The notes beneath the pieces were generated by a model that made no database searches, was not told the origin of the DNA, and saw only the letters and a list, made by a program, of their open reading frames with translations. Source: Candidatus Eisenbacteria bacterium (lineage in GTDB: Bacteria > Eisenbacteria > RBG-16-71-46 > JAFGJU01). From it: a stretch of 64,000 nucleotides of DNA. The DNA lies in contig JAPLKG010000008.1 in the NCBI GenBank assembly GCA_026388185.1, positions 124,001 to 188,000 of the forward strand. Reading direction: 5' to 3'. Each line of letters begins with the position of its first letter. Within the stretch, counting starts at the first letter, position 1. Shown piece after piece: positions 42,161 through 50,679 of the stretch. The translations under genes were made by a program, and so were the position numbers.

Positions 42161-42865
42161 TTGGTAGAGCGTTCGGAAGCGACTAGGCGCGTGATCGACG
42201 TAGTCGTCTCGTCGGTCTGCTTGGTGTTCTTTTCTGTGCTCTTCCTGTTCATCGCTCTCGCCACCAGGGTCGGAACGCGCGGTTCGGTTCTCTTCAGGCA
42301 AAAGAGAGTAGGAATAGGAGAGAGGCCCTTCACCATATATAAGTTCCGGAGTATGCCGGAACCGTGTGAGGTGTTTCTCGACCAGCGAAGACCAGTAGAA
42401 AAGGAAGTGTCCAGGGTAGGGAGATTTCTAAGGGGGCCGGGGCTCGACGAGCTTCCTCAGTTTGTCAATGTGCTCAAAGGGGAAATGAGCCTCGTTGGCC
42501 CGCGTCCTTTGATACCGGAGGAGCTCTACTGCCAGGGAGACCTCTACTACCTTGTGCGTAATCGCTGCCGCGTCAGGCCCGGGTTGACGGGTCTGTGGCA
42601 GATAACGAACAGAGAAAAGGGTGCCGTCCCCCCATTCTTGAGAGAGATGCTTGCCTGCGATGCTTTCTATATAGAGAATCGCAGCATATGGCTGGACTTG
42701 AGAATCTTGTTCGTGACGGTTCTTTACGTGGGAGGTTGCCTCTTCAAGAATGTGACACCTTCCAGGAACGGCAAGGGGCACGTGACTCTCGTGCCTTCCA
42801 AGGAGATCGCAAGGGTGTCCGAACCTCAGTCATATACTGAGGCCAGAACGTCCAAAATTGTGTAG
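42161..42865 (+). CDS. Bacterial sugar transferase (initiating phosphoglycosyltransferase)
   Basis: About 234 residues of the monotopic polyisoprenyl-phosphate hexose-1-phosphate transferase family. An N-terminal membrane segment (VVVSSVCLVFFSVLFLFIALATRV) is followed by RGSVLFRQKRVGIGERPFTIYKFRSM, GLDELPQFVNVLKGEMSLVGPRPL and RCRVRPGLTGLWQI. It starts chain assembly by moving a sugar phosphate to undecaprenyl phosphate. The TTG at 42161 has AGGTGG 5 nt upstream; a GTG at 42152 is possible. A paralogue follows at 43083. Confidence 0.9.
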   Translation: MVERSEATRRVIDVVVSSVCLVFFSVLFLFIALATRVGTRGSVLFRQKRVGIGERPFTIYKFRSMPEPCEVFLDQRRPVEKEVSRVGRFLRGPGLDELPQFVNVLKGEMSLVGPRPLIPEELYCQGDLYYLVRNRCRVRPGLTGLWQITNREKGAVPPFLREMLACDAFYIENRSIWLDLRILFVTVLYVGGCLFKNVTPSRNGKGHVTLVPSKEIARVSEPQSYTEARTSKIV

Positions 42866-43031
42866 TGTCTTTGCGTTACGGAGGTGATGCGCCGCTCAAG
42901 CTTGCTAAGGGCGATTTCTGAAAACTGAATAAGGATCTCCCTGTTGGGAGGTTGACCTTTCGGTATTTCGTCCTTTGCTTCTTGAGCGCCGGTGTCAGAT
43001 TCTTTTTGCTCAAGTCTGATTGACGGCACAG

Positions 43032-43071
43032 GCCGGTTTTGCTTTGAGAAGCGGGACCGGCTCTTTTGTTT
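43032..43071 (+). terminator. Terminator or attenuator between the two sugar transferases
   Basis: GCCGGT (43032-43037) pairs with ACCGGC (43056-43061), with an inner GCTT/AAGC stem and TGAG loop, followed by a TCTTTTGTTT tail. It ends 11 nt before the next ATG and could terminate or attenuate transcription into the second gene. Confidence 0.65.
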
Positions 43072-43082
43072 GGGGTTGACAC

Positions 43083-43856
43083 ATGAGAGAAGTGCTATTC
43101 CGTTCGTCGTTTGAGCCTACAGGCAGAGCGCAAGGGCGTTCCGAGGTCTCGCGCACTGGGCCCTACGCCGGGCCATCCGGAAATCCTGCGTCCGGGATGA
43201 TTGTCCGGGGAGAGACCGCGGCACGTGCCTTGTGGATCATCACGGATGATACTTTCTACCTGCGCCACTTTAAGAGAGTGCTTGACCTTGTTCTTTCGCT
43301 AATAGGCATGATCTTGGGAATCCCCCTGGCTTGTCTCATTGCGCTGGCGATAAAGCTAGACTCGCCCGGTCCTGTCCTGTTCAAACAGGTGAGAGTAGGC
43401 CAGGGGGGAACCCTCTTCGTCTTCTACAAATTCCGTTCGATGTTCGTCGGGGCGGAAGGAATAAAGAAGGAATTTCTTCACCTGAACGAGATGGACGGGC
43501 CAGTGTTCAAGCTCTTCGACGACCCACGAATTACGCGAGTAGGTCGCTTCCTGCGTAAGAGCAGTCTTGATGAGCTTCCTCAGCTCATCAACGTCTTGAG
43601 AGGGGACATGTCACTTGTCGGACCAAGGCCGCCTGTCCCAGAAGAGGTGAGGCTCTATGAGCCGTGGCAGATGCGCAGGCTGGCCGTGAAACCAGGTATG
43701 ACGTGTCTCTGGCAGGTCAGCGGCAGAAGCATCATAGGTTTTGACGAGTGGATGAGACTTGACACCCAGTATATTCGTAACCGGTCCTTTCTCTTAGACT
43801 TACGGATTCTTCTCAGGACCATTCCGGCCGTCCTTTCCGGCACCGGAGCCTACTAG
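43083..43856 (+). CDS. Second bacterial sugar transferase (exopolysaccharide polyprenyl glycosylphosphotransferase)
   Basis: This 257-residue relative of the gene at 42161 begins with about 38 variable residues, then a membrane hairpin (VLDLVLSLIGMILGIPLACLIALAIKL), SPGPVLFKQVRVGQGGTLFVFYKFRSM, SLDELPQLINVLRGDMSLVGPRPPVPEEV and VKPGMTCLWQVSGRS. The start is uncertain; an internal ATG at 43197 would omit the variable part, though the visible ribosome sites are weak for both. Two such enzymes in tandem imply either different lipid-linked sugars or a duplication. Confidence 0.88.
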   Translation: MREVLFRSSFEPTGRAQGRSEVSRTGPYAGPSGNPASGMIVRGETAARALWIITDDTFYLRHFKRVLDLVLSLIGMILGIPLACLIALAIKLDSPGPVLFKQVRVGQGGTLFVFYKFRSMFVGAEGIKKEFLHLNEMDGPVFKLFDDPRITRVGRFLRKSSLDELPQLINVLRGDMSLVGPRPPVPEEVRLYEPWQMRRLAVKPGMTCLWQVSGRSIIGFDEWMRLDTQYIRNRSFLLDLRILLRTIPAVLSGTGAY

Positions 43857-43918
43857 GCTTGGCACGTGTCTTGCTGCTGGAGGTCAAGGGGTAAGAGGCT
43901 CTTGGGGTTATCGCTTGT

Positions 43919-43947
43919 TTGACACCCCGATTTGCCTCTGTTATTTT
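43919..43947 (+). promoter_or_regulatory. Sigma70-type promoter upstream of the export gene
   Basis: TTGACA (43919-43924) and TATTTT (43942-43947) are separated by exactly 17 bp. It overlaps a GAGGC/GCCTC and GGGGT/ACCCC potential stem. The gene at 44011 is about 60 nt downstream of the start site. Confidence 0.7.
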
Positions 43948-44010
43948 AACGACTGACTTCGGCGCTGGTGCTTCGGTTCGTCTGACGATCGCTGCAAGGA
44001 GTGGAAACAC

Positions 44011-44940
44011 GTGAAGCTGTCTCTGGTTGGTAGAAGAGCTCCCTCCTCTAAAGTGCGTGGCAGACCTCGCCGTGGCGAGGCTGGTTGTCTTCTCGGGGCC
44101 ATGAAAGCCTGGGGTCCGCGGAGAAGTCGACGCATGTGCTGCGTGACAAGCTACTTGCCGCTCTTGGCGATGTTCGTTTCACTCGCGGTTGGAGGTTGTG
44201 CGACAACTGAGAAGGCGCCTTCAAACATGGAGAGTGGCATCATAAGGCTCGAGAAACTCACGCAGCCGGAGGAGGCAGGTGTATGGGAAGCAGGAAAGGA
44301 CCGGGTAGGTTGGGAGGCGGATTCTTACAAGCTCCAGTCGGGCGATGAGGTGGAAATCCGTGTTCTTTACAACAATGACCTGTCGACGGTGACGCGCGTC
44401 CTGCCTGACGGCACGATTTCGGCCCCGATAGTGGGCCAGATTGGCGCTACCGGCAAGACTCCCAGTGAGGTCGCCGCAGCAATCGCCGAGGGGTTGAGCC
44501 AGTACATAGTCGAGCCCAAAGTATCTCTCTTGGTGAGAAAACTCGCCGGCAACTACGTCTTCGTTATGGGAGAGGTCAAGTCGCAGGGCGCCTACGAGGT
44601 TCTTGGGCCCTTGACCGTCACGCAAGCCATAGCGAGGGCGGGGGGTGGGACCAACGCAGCCAAGCTGAATAGCGTCCTCGTCATCAGGAGGACGTCTCCT
44701 GACACGGTTGTAGGTATGAGAGTCAACGTTGATTGGCTTCTCAAGAATAGAGTCTCCTCAAAGGACAGGACAGTGCGTGCCTACGACATCATCTATGTAC
44801 CCTCCACCTTTATTGGAAAGGTCGACGTCTTCCTTGAGCAGTTCTTCACTAAGACCTCGTCTCCGTGGCTCTGGTATATCTGGGCGCGCTACGCGATTGA
44901 CTGGAAAGCAACCAGTAACCTGGAGACTCCAACACGATGA
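44011..44940 (+). CDS. Polysaccharide export lipoprotein (Wza-like)
   Basis: About 309 residues, beginning at GTG 44011 with AAGGAG about 9 nt upstream. It carries a lipobox (SLAVGGC) with the Cys near residue 63. That leaves a long N-terminal region, so an internal ATG at 44134 behind GGAGAAG may be the true start. After the anchor come a polysaccharide-export domain (YKLQSGDEVEIRVLYNNDLSTVTRVLPDGTISAPIVGQIGATG) and SLBB-type domains (YIVEPKVSLLVRKLAGNYVFVMGEVKSQGAYEVLG). It should form the outer-membrane export channel for the polysaccharide. The Wzz-like gene follows 67 bp downstream. Confidence 0.88.
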   Translation: MKLSLVGRRAPSSKVRGRPRRGEAGCLLGAMKAWGPRRSRRMCCVTSYLPLLAMFVSLAVGGCATTEKAPSNMESGIIRLEKLTQPEEAGVWEAGKDRVGWEADSYKLQSGDEVEIRVLYNNDLSTVTRVLPDGTISAPIVGQIGATGKTPSEVAAAIAEGLSQYIVEPKVSLLVRKLAGNYVFVMGEVKSQGAYEVLGPLTVTQAIARAGGGTNAAKLNSVLVIRRTSPDTVVGMRVNVDWLLKNRVSSKDRTVRAYDIIYVPSTFIGKVDVFLEQFFTKTSSPWLWYIWARYAIDWKATSNLETPTR

Positions 44941-45007
44941 TATAGAGAGGCGCGATGTGCGGGCAGGACGAGGCGTGATGAACTGAGCGAGAGTCAAGCG
45001 AGGAAAA

Positions 45008-46402
45008 GTGGCAGAGCGCGAGACAGAAAGGTACGAAGCTACGCTGAGGGATTACCTCGGCATCATGTTCCGGCAGAAGTGGGTAATCCTCACTGTTCTT
45101 GCTATTCCGACCATCGTTGTTCTCGTCCAAACACTCGGATCGAGGACGTTGTACAAGTCCACATCAACGGTGCTGTTGAGGAGAGGGCAGAAAGAGAGTG
45201 CGATCGTCCCTTACGTGACCGTGCTTCCCTGGGAAGAGCAGGTTAGTTCGGAGGAGCAAACTGCGACCAGTGCGGTTGTCATAGCAGAGGCCCAGGGTAT
45301 ACTCGACGGATGGCAGACCCAGGTGCCTGAAAAGGAGCGCATTAGGATAAGGGCTGCGTCTGCTGAGGCAGGAATCGTAGGGGAGTCGAACGTTCTGGCC
45401 ATCTCATATGTGGACTACAAGCCCGAAGTCGCAAGAACGGTGACCCAGGCCCTGACCGACGCGTACGTGAAGTACAGGCGGGAGACGGGTCTTGCTCCTG
45501 GCCTTCTGGGTTTCTTCGACACGCGAATCGAAGAGGTGAAGACCAGACTTGACGAATTGCGCAAAGAGCGAGAAGTGTTCATGCAGGAACACGGCGTAAA
45601 CGATCTTGATTGGAAGACCAAGACGCTGCTTGACATGTGGAACAACTTGTCTTCGCAGGTCAGCGACGCCGTTTCTGCGCGAGTTGTCCAGGAAGCCAAG
45701 ATCGCTCAGATGAGGAAGCTCTTGAGCAATCCTGACGTGGAGATGCCCATTTTTGACGACGAGGCTCTTGGCGGCCAGTCCGTCATACCTACGCTTCGCG
45801 GCACCAGAGCAAGTATCAGGCAGGAACTGGAGAAAGTGCAGGCGAATTATACGGACAAGGACCAACGTGTTATTGCGCTCAGGAGACAACTTGCCGAAGT
45901 GGAAGACCAGTTGAGCAAAGAGGTGAAGCAGGCGATAGTGATCGCCGAAGCCAGACTGGGCCCACTCGTGGCCAATGAGAATCAGCTCAAGCAGGGTGTG
46001 GCCAGAGTGGAGGCGCAGTTGGTGGGATATCCCGAGCAAGACGCCGTGCTTGGCGATCTCGATACAAGGATAAGAATACTTGAGAAGGACTACGAATCCC
46101 TGACGAGTAAGAAGACCGAAGCCATGGTTTCCAAGGAGAGCTCTCCCGAGTGGGATGTCATCCTGCTTTCTTCACCTTCCCATGCCGTGGCGCTCAGGAC
46201 AAAGGACTACGTGAGACTTTCTCTGGGGCCTCTGCTGGGCCTCTTGGTAGGAATAGGCTTGGCGTTCTTGTTTGACAGTCTTGATCATTCGGTGAAGACA
46301 AAGAGCGAGGCCGAGACTCTTATCGGCGTCCCTGTCGTTGCGTCAATTGTTGACTTGAAAGGCTGGGACAGGACGCTGCAAGAGTTGGAGAGCAAGAAGT
46401 GA
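45008..46402 (+). CDS. Wzz/GNVR-type chain-length determinant protein
   Basis: This 464-residue inner-membrane protein has an N-terminal helix (WVILTVLAIPTIVVLVQTLG), a large coiled-coil periplasmic region (about residues 150-380) and a C-terminal helix (LGPLLGLLVGIGLAFLFDSL). The topology is that of polysaccharide co-polymerases that set chain length. No kinase domain is fused to it; a separate CpsD-like gene lies downstream. It starts at GTG after GAGGAAAA and overlaps the next gene by 4 bp. Confidence 0.9.
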   Translation: MAERETERYEATLRDYLGIMFRQKWVILTVLAIPTIVVLVQTLGSRTLYKSTSTVLLRRGQKESAIVPYVTVLPWEEQVSSEEQTATSAVVIAEAQGILDGWQTQVPEKERIRIRAASAEAGIVGESNVLAISYVDYKPEVARTVTQALTDAYVKYRRETGLAPGLLGFFDTRIEEVKTRLDELRKEREVFMQEHGVNDLDWKTKTLLDMWNNLSSQVSDAVSARVVQEAKIAQMRKLLSNPDVEMPIFDDEALGGQSVIPTLRGTRASIRQELEKVQANYTDKDQRVIALRRQLAEVEDQLSKEVKQAIVIAEARLGPLVANENQLKQGVARVEAQLVGYPEQDAVLGDLDTRIRILEKDYESLTSKKTEAMVSKESSPEWDVILLSSPSHAVALRTKDYVRLSLGPLLGLLVGIGLAFLFDSLDHSVKTKSEAETLIGVPVVASIVDLKGWDRTLQELESKK

Positions 46403-47259
46403 CGTACGAGGATTTCTACGGACTCAAAGAAAATCCCTTCGGCGTGACACCGGATCCCAGGTTCTTTTTCTCGAGCAAGGGCCATCAGGACGCGCTTGCC
46501 TATCTTCGATACACCCTTGGGGAACATAAGGGCTTTGCGGCGGTGACTGGAGAGGTTGGAGTGGGGAAGACGATGGTGGTCAAAACATTCGTTGAGTCGC
46601 TCAATGGCGGCGTAGACCTGGCGGTCGTGTTGAACCCGAAGCTTTCGTTCAAACAGCTTCTCTCCATCGTCGTGAAGGAACTCGGCTGCACGGTCAAAGG
46701 AAAGAGCAAGGCAGAGCTTCTAATGGATCTCGGGCAATTTCTTGTCGAAGCCAGACGCCGAGGCAGAAGCGTGATTCTCATCATAGATGAAGCTCAGAAT
46801 GTTCCCGTCGCCTCTCTCGAGGAAATACGCATGCTGTCGAACCTGGAGTCCGACGACAGAAAACTCCTCCAGATAGCGCTCGTGGGGCAGCCCGAGCTTG
46901 AGGAGCTTCTGCAGTTGAGGTGCCTGAGGCAGCTCAGGCAGAGGATTCCGGGTGTGTGCACGATCACGCCTTTGTCCCGAGGCGACGTCGAAGAGTATGT
47001 GACAACGCGCATGGCCAAAGCCGGTTCAGACGGGTCGCTCAAGTTTACCGGCGACGCCCTTGACGAGATCTATAGGTACTCAGGTGGAACGCCGAGGCTG
47101 ATAAACTTTGTCTGTGACAGAGCTCTCCTACTCGGCTTTGTTGAGGAAGCACGGCTCATCGACAATAGACTTGTGCTCACCGCCGTCAAGGACTTGGATG
47201 GCGGCTTGGGGAAGGAGCAGGCGACGGAGGGGCGCGTGATCTCTCAGCAGTGTGACTGA
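46399..47259 (+). CDS. ExeA-like AAA ATPase
   Basis: This 286-residue protein has an N-terminal MTYEDFYGLKENPFGVTPDPRFFF segment typical of ExeA and of ATPases in exosortase-linked exopolysaccharide loci. Walker A is GEVGVGKT (about residues 50-57), Walker B VILIIDEAQN, and an arginine-rich sensor region RLRQRIPG follows. A role in energising or positioning the export machinery is inference. It is coupled to the chain-length gene by a 4-bp overlap. Confidence 0.88.
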   Translation: MTYEDFYGLKENPFGVTPDPRFFFSSKGHQDALAYLRYTLGEHKGFAAVTGEVGVGKTMVVKTFVESLNGGVDLAVVLNPKLSFKQLLSIVVKELGCTVKGKSKAELLMDLGQFLVEARRRGRSVILIIDEAQNVPVASLEEIRMLSNLESDDRKLLQIALVGQPELEELLQLRCLRQLRQRIPGVCTITPLSRGDVEEYVTTRMAKAGSDGSLKFTGDALDEIYRYSGGTPRLINFVCDRALLLGFVEEARLIDNRLVLTAVKDLDGGLGKEQATEGRVISQQCD

Positions 47260-47339
47260 AACTCGATCAAATGGGGTGCCTATCCTGACACGGCCGACAC
47301 AAGATGTCGGCATCGAAATGCAAACCGGGAGGGGCTTAG

Positions 47340-48086
47340 GTGAGCAAGATCTCAGAAGCGCTTGACAAGGCTGACAGAGAACGAAGACGAGGTGAGGAGT
47401 CAGGGGGTCTTGTTGCGGAAGAGTCCGAGTTGGGCCCATCGCTTTCGGGCGACATACCACGCTCGGTGTGGCGCGAGCTCGGCATCATGAGGAATCTTGT
47501 GGAGTCGCAGCTTCCTTCTCGCAAGTCTCGCTCGCTGCTCTTGACGAGCGCTACTCCAGAGGAGGGTGTGTCCACAATAACCGCGAATTTCGCCAAGGCG
47601 CTCGCCGACGATCCTCTGCTAAACATACTCGTCACGGATGCAAATCCGGGGGACGCCACCCAGCATGAGCTGTTCGGACTGGAGAACAGAGCCGGTTTCG
47701 TGGAGTACGCCAGAGGGGACGCAAGACTGGAGGACGTGATCCAGACCACGACTCGCAGGAATCTTTGTGTCATAACGAGCGGGATGACCACGGCTGGAAT
47801 GTTTCAGTTGGCGGGGACCGAGGGAGTGGCTGCTTTTGTAGAGAGCCTTCGATCTCGTTTTCAATACCTCTTTCTTGACGCACCGCCAGTCCTATCGTAC
47901 CCGGAGACGTCTGTTCTCGGTAGTCATGTGGACGGCGTGCTTCTTGTGGTGCGTGCACTCAGCACCCGACGAGAAGCCGTTGCGCGCGCCCGAGACACGC
48001 TCATGAAGTCCGGCTGTAACGTAGTCGGCGTCGTCCTCAACAGGTACAAGTACTCCATCCCAGAATTCATCTATAGAAGAGTCTGA
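47340..48086 (+). CDS. CpsD/CapB-like ATPase with degenerate Walker A
   Basis: This 248-residue protein has the fold and context of bacterial tyrosine kinases paired with Wzz proteins, but the usual GEGKST P-loop reads PEEGVST. The Walker A lysine (residue 77) is replaced by Val. The A' motif also reads VTDANPGDAT instead of the usual D-D-RR pattern. The Walker B strand YLFLDAPPVLSY is recognisable. The C-terminus has three Tyr (YKYSIPEFIY), where a Tyr cluster would be phosphorylated in active homologues. It may be a pseudokinase. Confidence 0.8.
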   Translation: MSKISEALDKADRERRRGEESGGLVAEESELGPSLSGDIPRSVWRELGIMRNLVESQLPSRKSRSLLLTSATPEEGVSTITANFAKALADDPLLNILVTDANPGDATQHELFGLENRAGFVEYARGDARLEDVIQTTTRRNLCVITSGMTTAGMFQLAGTEGVAAFVESLRSRFQYLFLDAPPVLSYPETSVLGSHVDGVLLVVRALSTRREAVARARDTLMKSGCNVVGVVLNRYKYSIPEFIYRRV

Positions 48087-48137
48087 TGTGCTCGAGCCTC
48101 TCATTCTTGAGCAAGGAGGGCCCTCCAGGTCGTTTCT

Positions 48138-49301
48138 TTGATGGAAGAGCTAGTCTACGAAGGTTCGACAGATGACGAAGAGAGACTCCGGGGGGTCCTG
48201 GAGAGGGCAGCAAGATACATAGTGGAGAGGGTTGGCAAGAAGGGCCTGGAAGCCATAGTATTGGCGGGTGGTTTTGGTAGGGGGGAGGGGACTCTGCATA
48301 GAGACGACGGTGCGCCGGGCCTTCCGTTCAACGACCTTGACCTGCTTCTCGTCGGAACGAGACGAGGCATAGCGTCGGGCGTGCTGCGACATCTCAAGAG
48401 TTCTCTGGCGCAGCTTCTTGGCGTGGATTTTCTGGACATAGGCTACATGTGCTCTTCTCAGTTTCGTGAGGCTCGACCTACCATCTTTCTCTATGACCTC
48501 AAGTACGGGAGCAAGATTCTCTGGGGTTCACCCGACGTCCTTGAGCAGGTCCCGTCGTTCGCCAGCTCCGATTTGCCTTTGACCGAGGCCACGCGACTCT
48601 TTCTGAACAGAGGAATTGGTCTGCTTTACGTTCTTCTCTCGATTGAGCGCGGCGAGACCGGTTCCGTCTCCAGGAAAAACGCTGCCGTCGCGTGGAGCAA
48701 GGTCGTACTTGCCGCGGGCGATGCAATCTTGCTCGAAAGAAAGCTCTACCACTGGTCGTACGTTGAGAGGATGAAGCGAATCGATGAGATGTCCGGAAGT
48801 TCTGTCGCCGATGGGGATTTTCTCCAAAAACATAAGAGCGCCACTCTGTTCAAACTCACGGCAGATTTCGGAGTCTTGCCCACGCAGGACCCCGCTCGGC
48901 TTTGCGTGGAGGCGAGATTCTTGCACGAGAAGTACTTCAGGTGGGTCGAGCAAAATAGAACGTTCGCGAACCTCACGGACTGGACAGCGTACCCGTCTGT
49001 TCTGCTCAGGGTGGGGCTTAGGCCTCTGCGAGGGAGGCTCAAGGACTCTCTGACGGAGCTGAGGAGTGCCCTGGGCCACGTTGACAGGCTGGGTCGCTTC
49101 GCCAGGCTTCCCCTGTGGGGCGAGGAACGAAGACTCGCGCTCCTTCCTTTGGTCCTGTATGCGATTCAGGAATCCGTGAGCCCGCCAAGGGAGAACGGCT
49201 ATCTTGAAGCAGCGTGCATGATCGAATTCGGGCGCAGGAGAGTCGAGGCTCAAGACTGGAATCTGTTGGCGAGCGCGCTTGTCGGGGAATCTCATCCATG
49301 A
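48138..49301 (+). CDS. Nucleotidyltransferase-fold protein
   Basis: This 387-residue soluble protein has the Pol-beta-type motif near the N-terminus: VLAGGFGRGEGTLHRD, then FNDLDLLLVG with the DxD. The rest is helical (for example LFLNRGIGLLYVLLSIERGE) and I do not recognise it. It may transfer a nucleotidyl or related group to a sugar, phosphate or protein. Its stop overlaps the next gene (ATGA), so the two are translationally coupled. Confidence 0.7.
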   Translation: MMEELVYEGSTDDEERLRGVLERAARYIVERVGKKGLEAIVLAGGFGRGEGTLHRDDGAPGLPFNDLDLLLVGTRRGIASGVLRHLKSSLAQLLGVDFLDIGYMCSSQFREARPTIFLYDLKYGSKILWGSPDVLEQVPSFASSDLPLTEATRLFLNRGIGLLYVLLSIERGETGSVSRKNAAVAWSKVVLAAGDAILLERKLYHWSYVERMKRIDEMSGSSVADGDFLQKHKSATLFKLTADFGVLPTQDPARLCVEARFLHEKYFRWVEQNRTFANLTDWTAYPSVLLRVGLRPLRGRLKDSLTELRSALGHVDRLGRFARLPLWGEERRLALLPLVLYAIQESVSPPRENGYLEAACMIEFGRRRVEAQDWNLLASALVGESHP

Positions 49302-50581
49302 ACAACAAGAGAAGCGTCAGGAGCAAGCGTGGATACGGGAGAATCTCCATTTTTGTGCTTGTGGACGCACTCGGATGGCAGTTTGCCCAGGCGCACGCCT
49401 TTCTCTCAGACATGTTGCCCTTCAGGTATCCCGTGGAGACAGTCCTCGGCTTCAGCTCGGCAGCGATCCCCACGATCCTGAGCGGAGAGATGCCGGAAGT
49501 GCACGGCAACTGGTGTCTGTTCAAGAAGGCGAAGTTCTCCTCTTGTTTCAAGTGGACTCTTCCCATGCTCGTCTTGCCCGCGCTGTTGAGAGAGAATCAT
49601 CGTACCCGCAGCCTCGTGTCTGCGTTGACCCGCGCGATGTACGGAATCTCAGGCTACTTCTGTCTGTACGAAGTCCCCGTCTCGATGCTCCATCGTCTTG
49701 ACTACGTCGAAAGGAAAAACCTGTGGGCCCCCGGCGCACTGTCAGGGTGTCCGAACATTTTCGATAGACTCACGTCGTGTTCTGTTCCCTACTACTCCAG
49801 CGGATGGAATCGCTCCGACGAGCATAGGACGGAGGCTTCGTCCGGCGCTCTCTCGGACGGGCCACTTCGGTGCTGTTTCTTGTACTTGAGCGAGCTGGAT
49901 GCCGCCCTACATCGCTTCGGCCTGGAATCCAGACAGACCAAGGAGGCGCTTGCGGCTGCGGGCGTAAGAATCAGAAGGCTCGTTGCGAGGGCCGAAAGAC
50001 TCTATTCGTGCGTTGAACTCTTTGTCTTCTCTGACCACGGCATGACACCCGTCACGGAATGTCATGACCTACAGTCGGTGATGACTTGTTCCGGGCTCGA
50101 CGGCTCCCGCCATCAGGCATTTTTCGATGCGACGATGGCGCGCTTCTGGCCCAAGGACACTGAGGCGAAGGCACAGATCGAGAAGGTGCTCGCCCCGCTC
50201 CAATTCGGCAGAATCCTGTCCGACGCGGACAGGACAGAGCTGGGTCTGAGATTTAGAACCAACGAGTATGGGGAGATCATCTTCGTCATGAATCCGGGCC
50301 ATCTGATCGTGCCGAGCCACGTGGGAAGCAAGGCTCTCGAGGCGATGCATGGCTTTCATCCTTCGGACGAGTACAGCCGTGCTTGCTTTCTCTCTTCGAA
50401 GGAGCTCGATGTCCCTCCGCATCACGTGCGCGATCTGTTCTCGTTTTTTGTGAGGCAGCTCGATCTCGATGTCACGAAAACTGTCGGGGCGACGGGACCG
50501 CGCCGGTCTGGGATCAAGGAAGGCGATCGTGAGGACACTGCGGGATTCGAGTCTGAACAATCCAGTGCGCCCCAATTCTAG
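49298..50581 (+). CDS. Alkaline-phosphatase-superfamily phosphodiesterase/phosphotransferase
   Basis: About 427 residues from the ATG at 49298, which overlaps the previous stop. Metal and active-site segments of the superfamily are visible: FVLVDALGW, the nucleophile loop GFSSAAIPTILSG, LSELDAALHRFG, FSDHGMTP and the final MHGFHP. This pattern is used by nucleotide pyrophosphatases, phosphoglyceromutases and polymer-modifying phosphotransferases. With a nucleotidyltransferase partner inside a polysaccharide locus, a decorating or trimming role on phosphodiester-linked groups is possible but inferred. Confidence 0.82.
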   Translation: MNNKRSVRSKRGYGRISIFVLVDALGWQFAQAHAFLSDMLPFRYPVETVLGFSSAAIPTILSGEMPEVHGNWCLFKKAKFSSCFKWTLPMLVLPALLRENHRTRSLVSALTRAMYGISGYFCLYEVPVSMLHRLDYVERKNLWAPGALSGCPNIFDRLTSCSVPYYSSGWNRSDEHRTEASSGALSDGPLRCCFLYLSELDAALHRFGLESRQTKEALAAAGVRIRRLVARAERLYSCVELFVFSDHGMTPVTECHDLQSVMTCSGLDGSRHQAFFDATMARFWPKDTEAKAQIEKVLAPLQFGRILSDADRTELGLRFRTNEYGEIIFVMNPGHLIVPSHVGSKALEAMHGFHPSDEYSRACFLSSKELDVPPHHVRDLFSFFVRQLDLDVTKTVGATGPRRSGIKEGDREDTAGFESEQSSAPQF

Positions 50582-50679
50582 GTTGACGAACAAAATACAG
50601 GGAGAAGCGTGAGAGACTGGGACGATCAGGGCGAGCCGACGGCCGATGGACAGGCCGCGGTGCCACATCGGAAGGGGTT

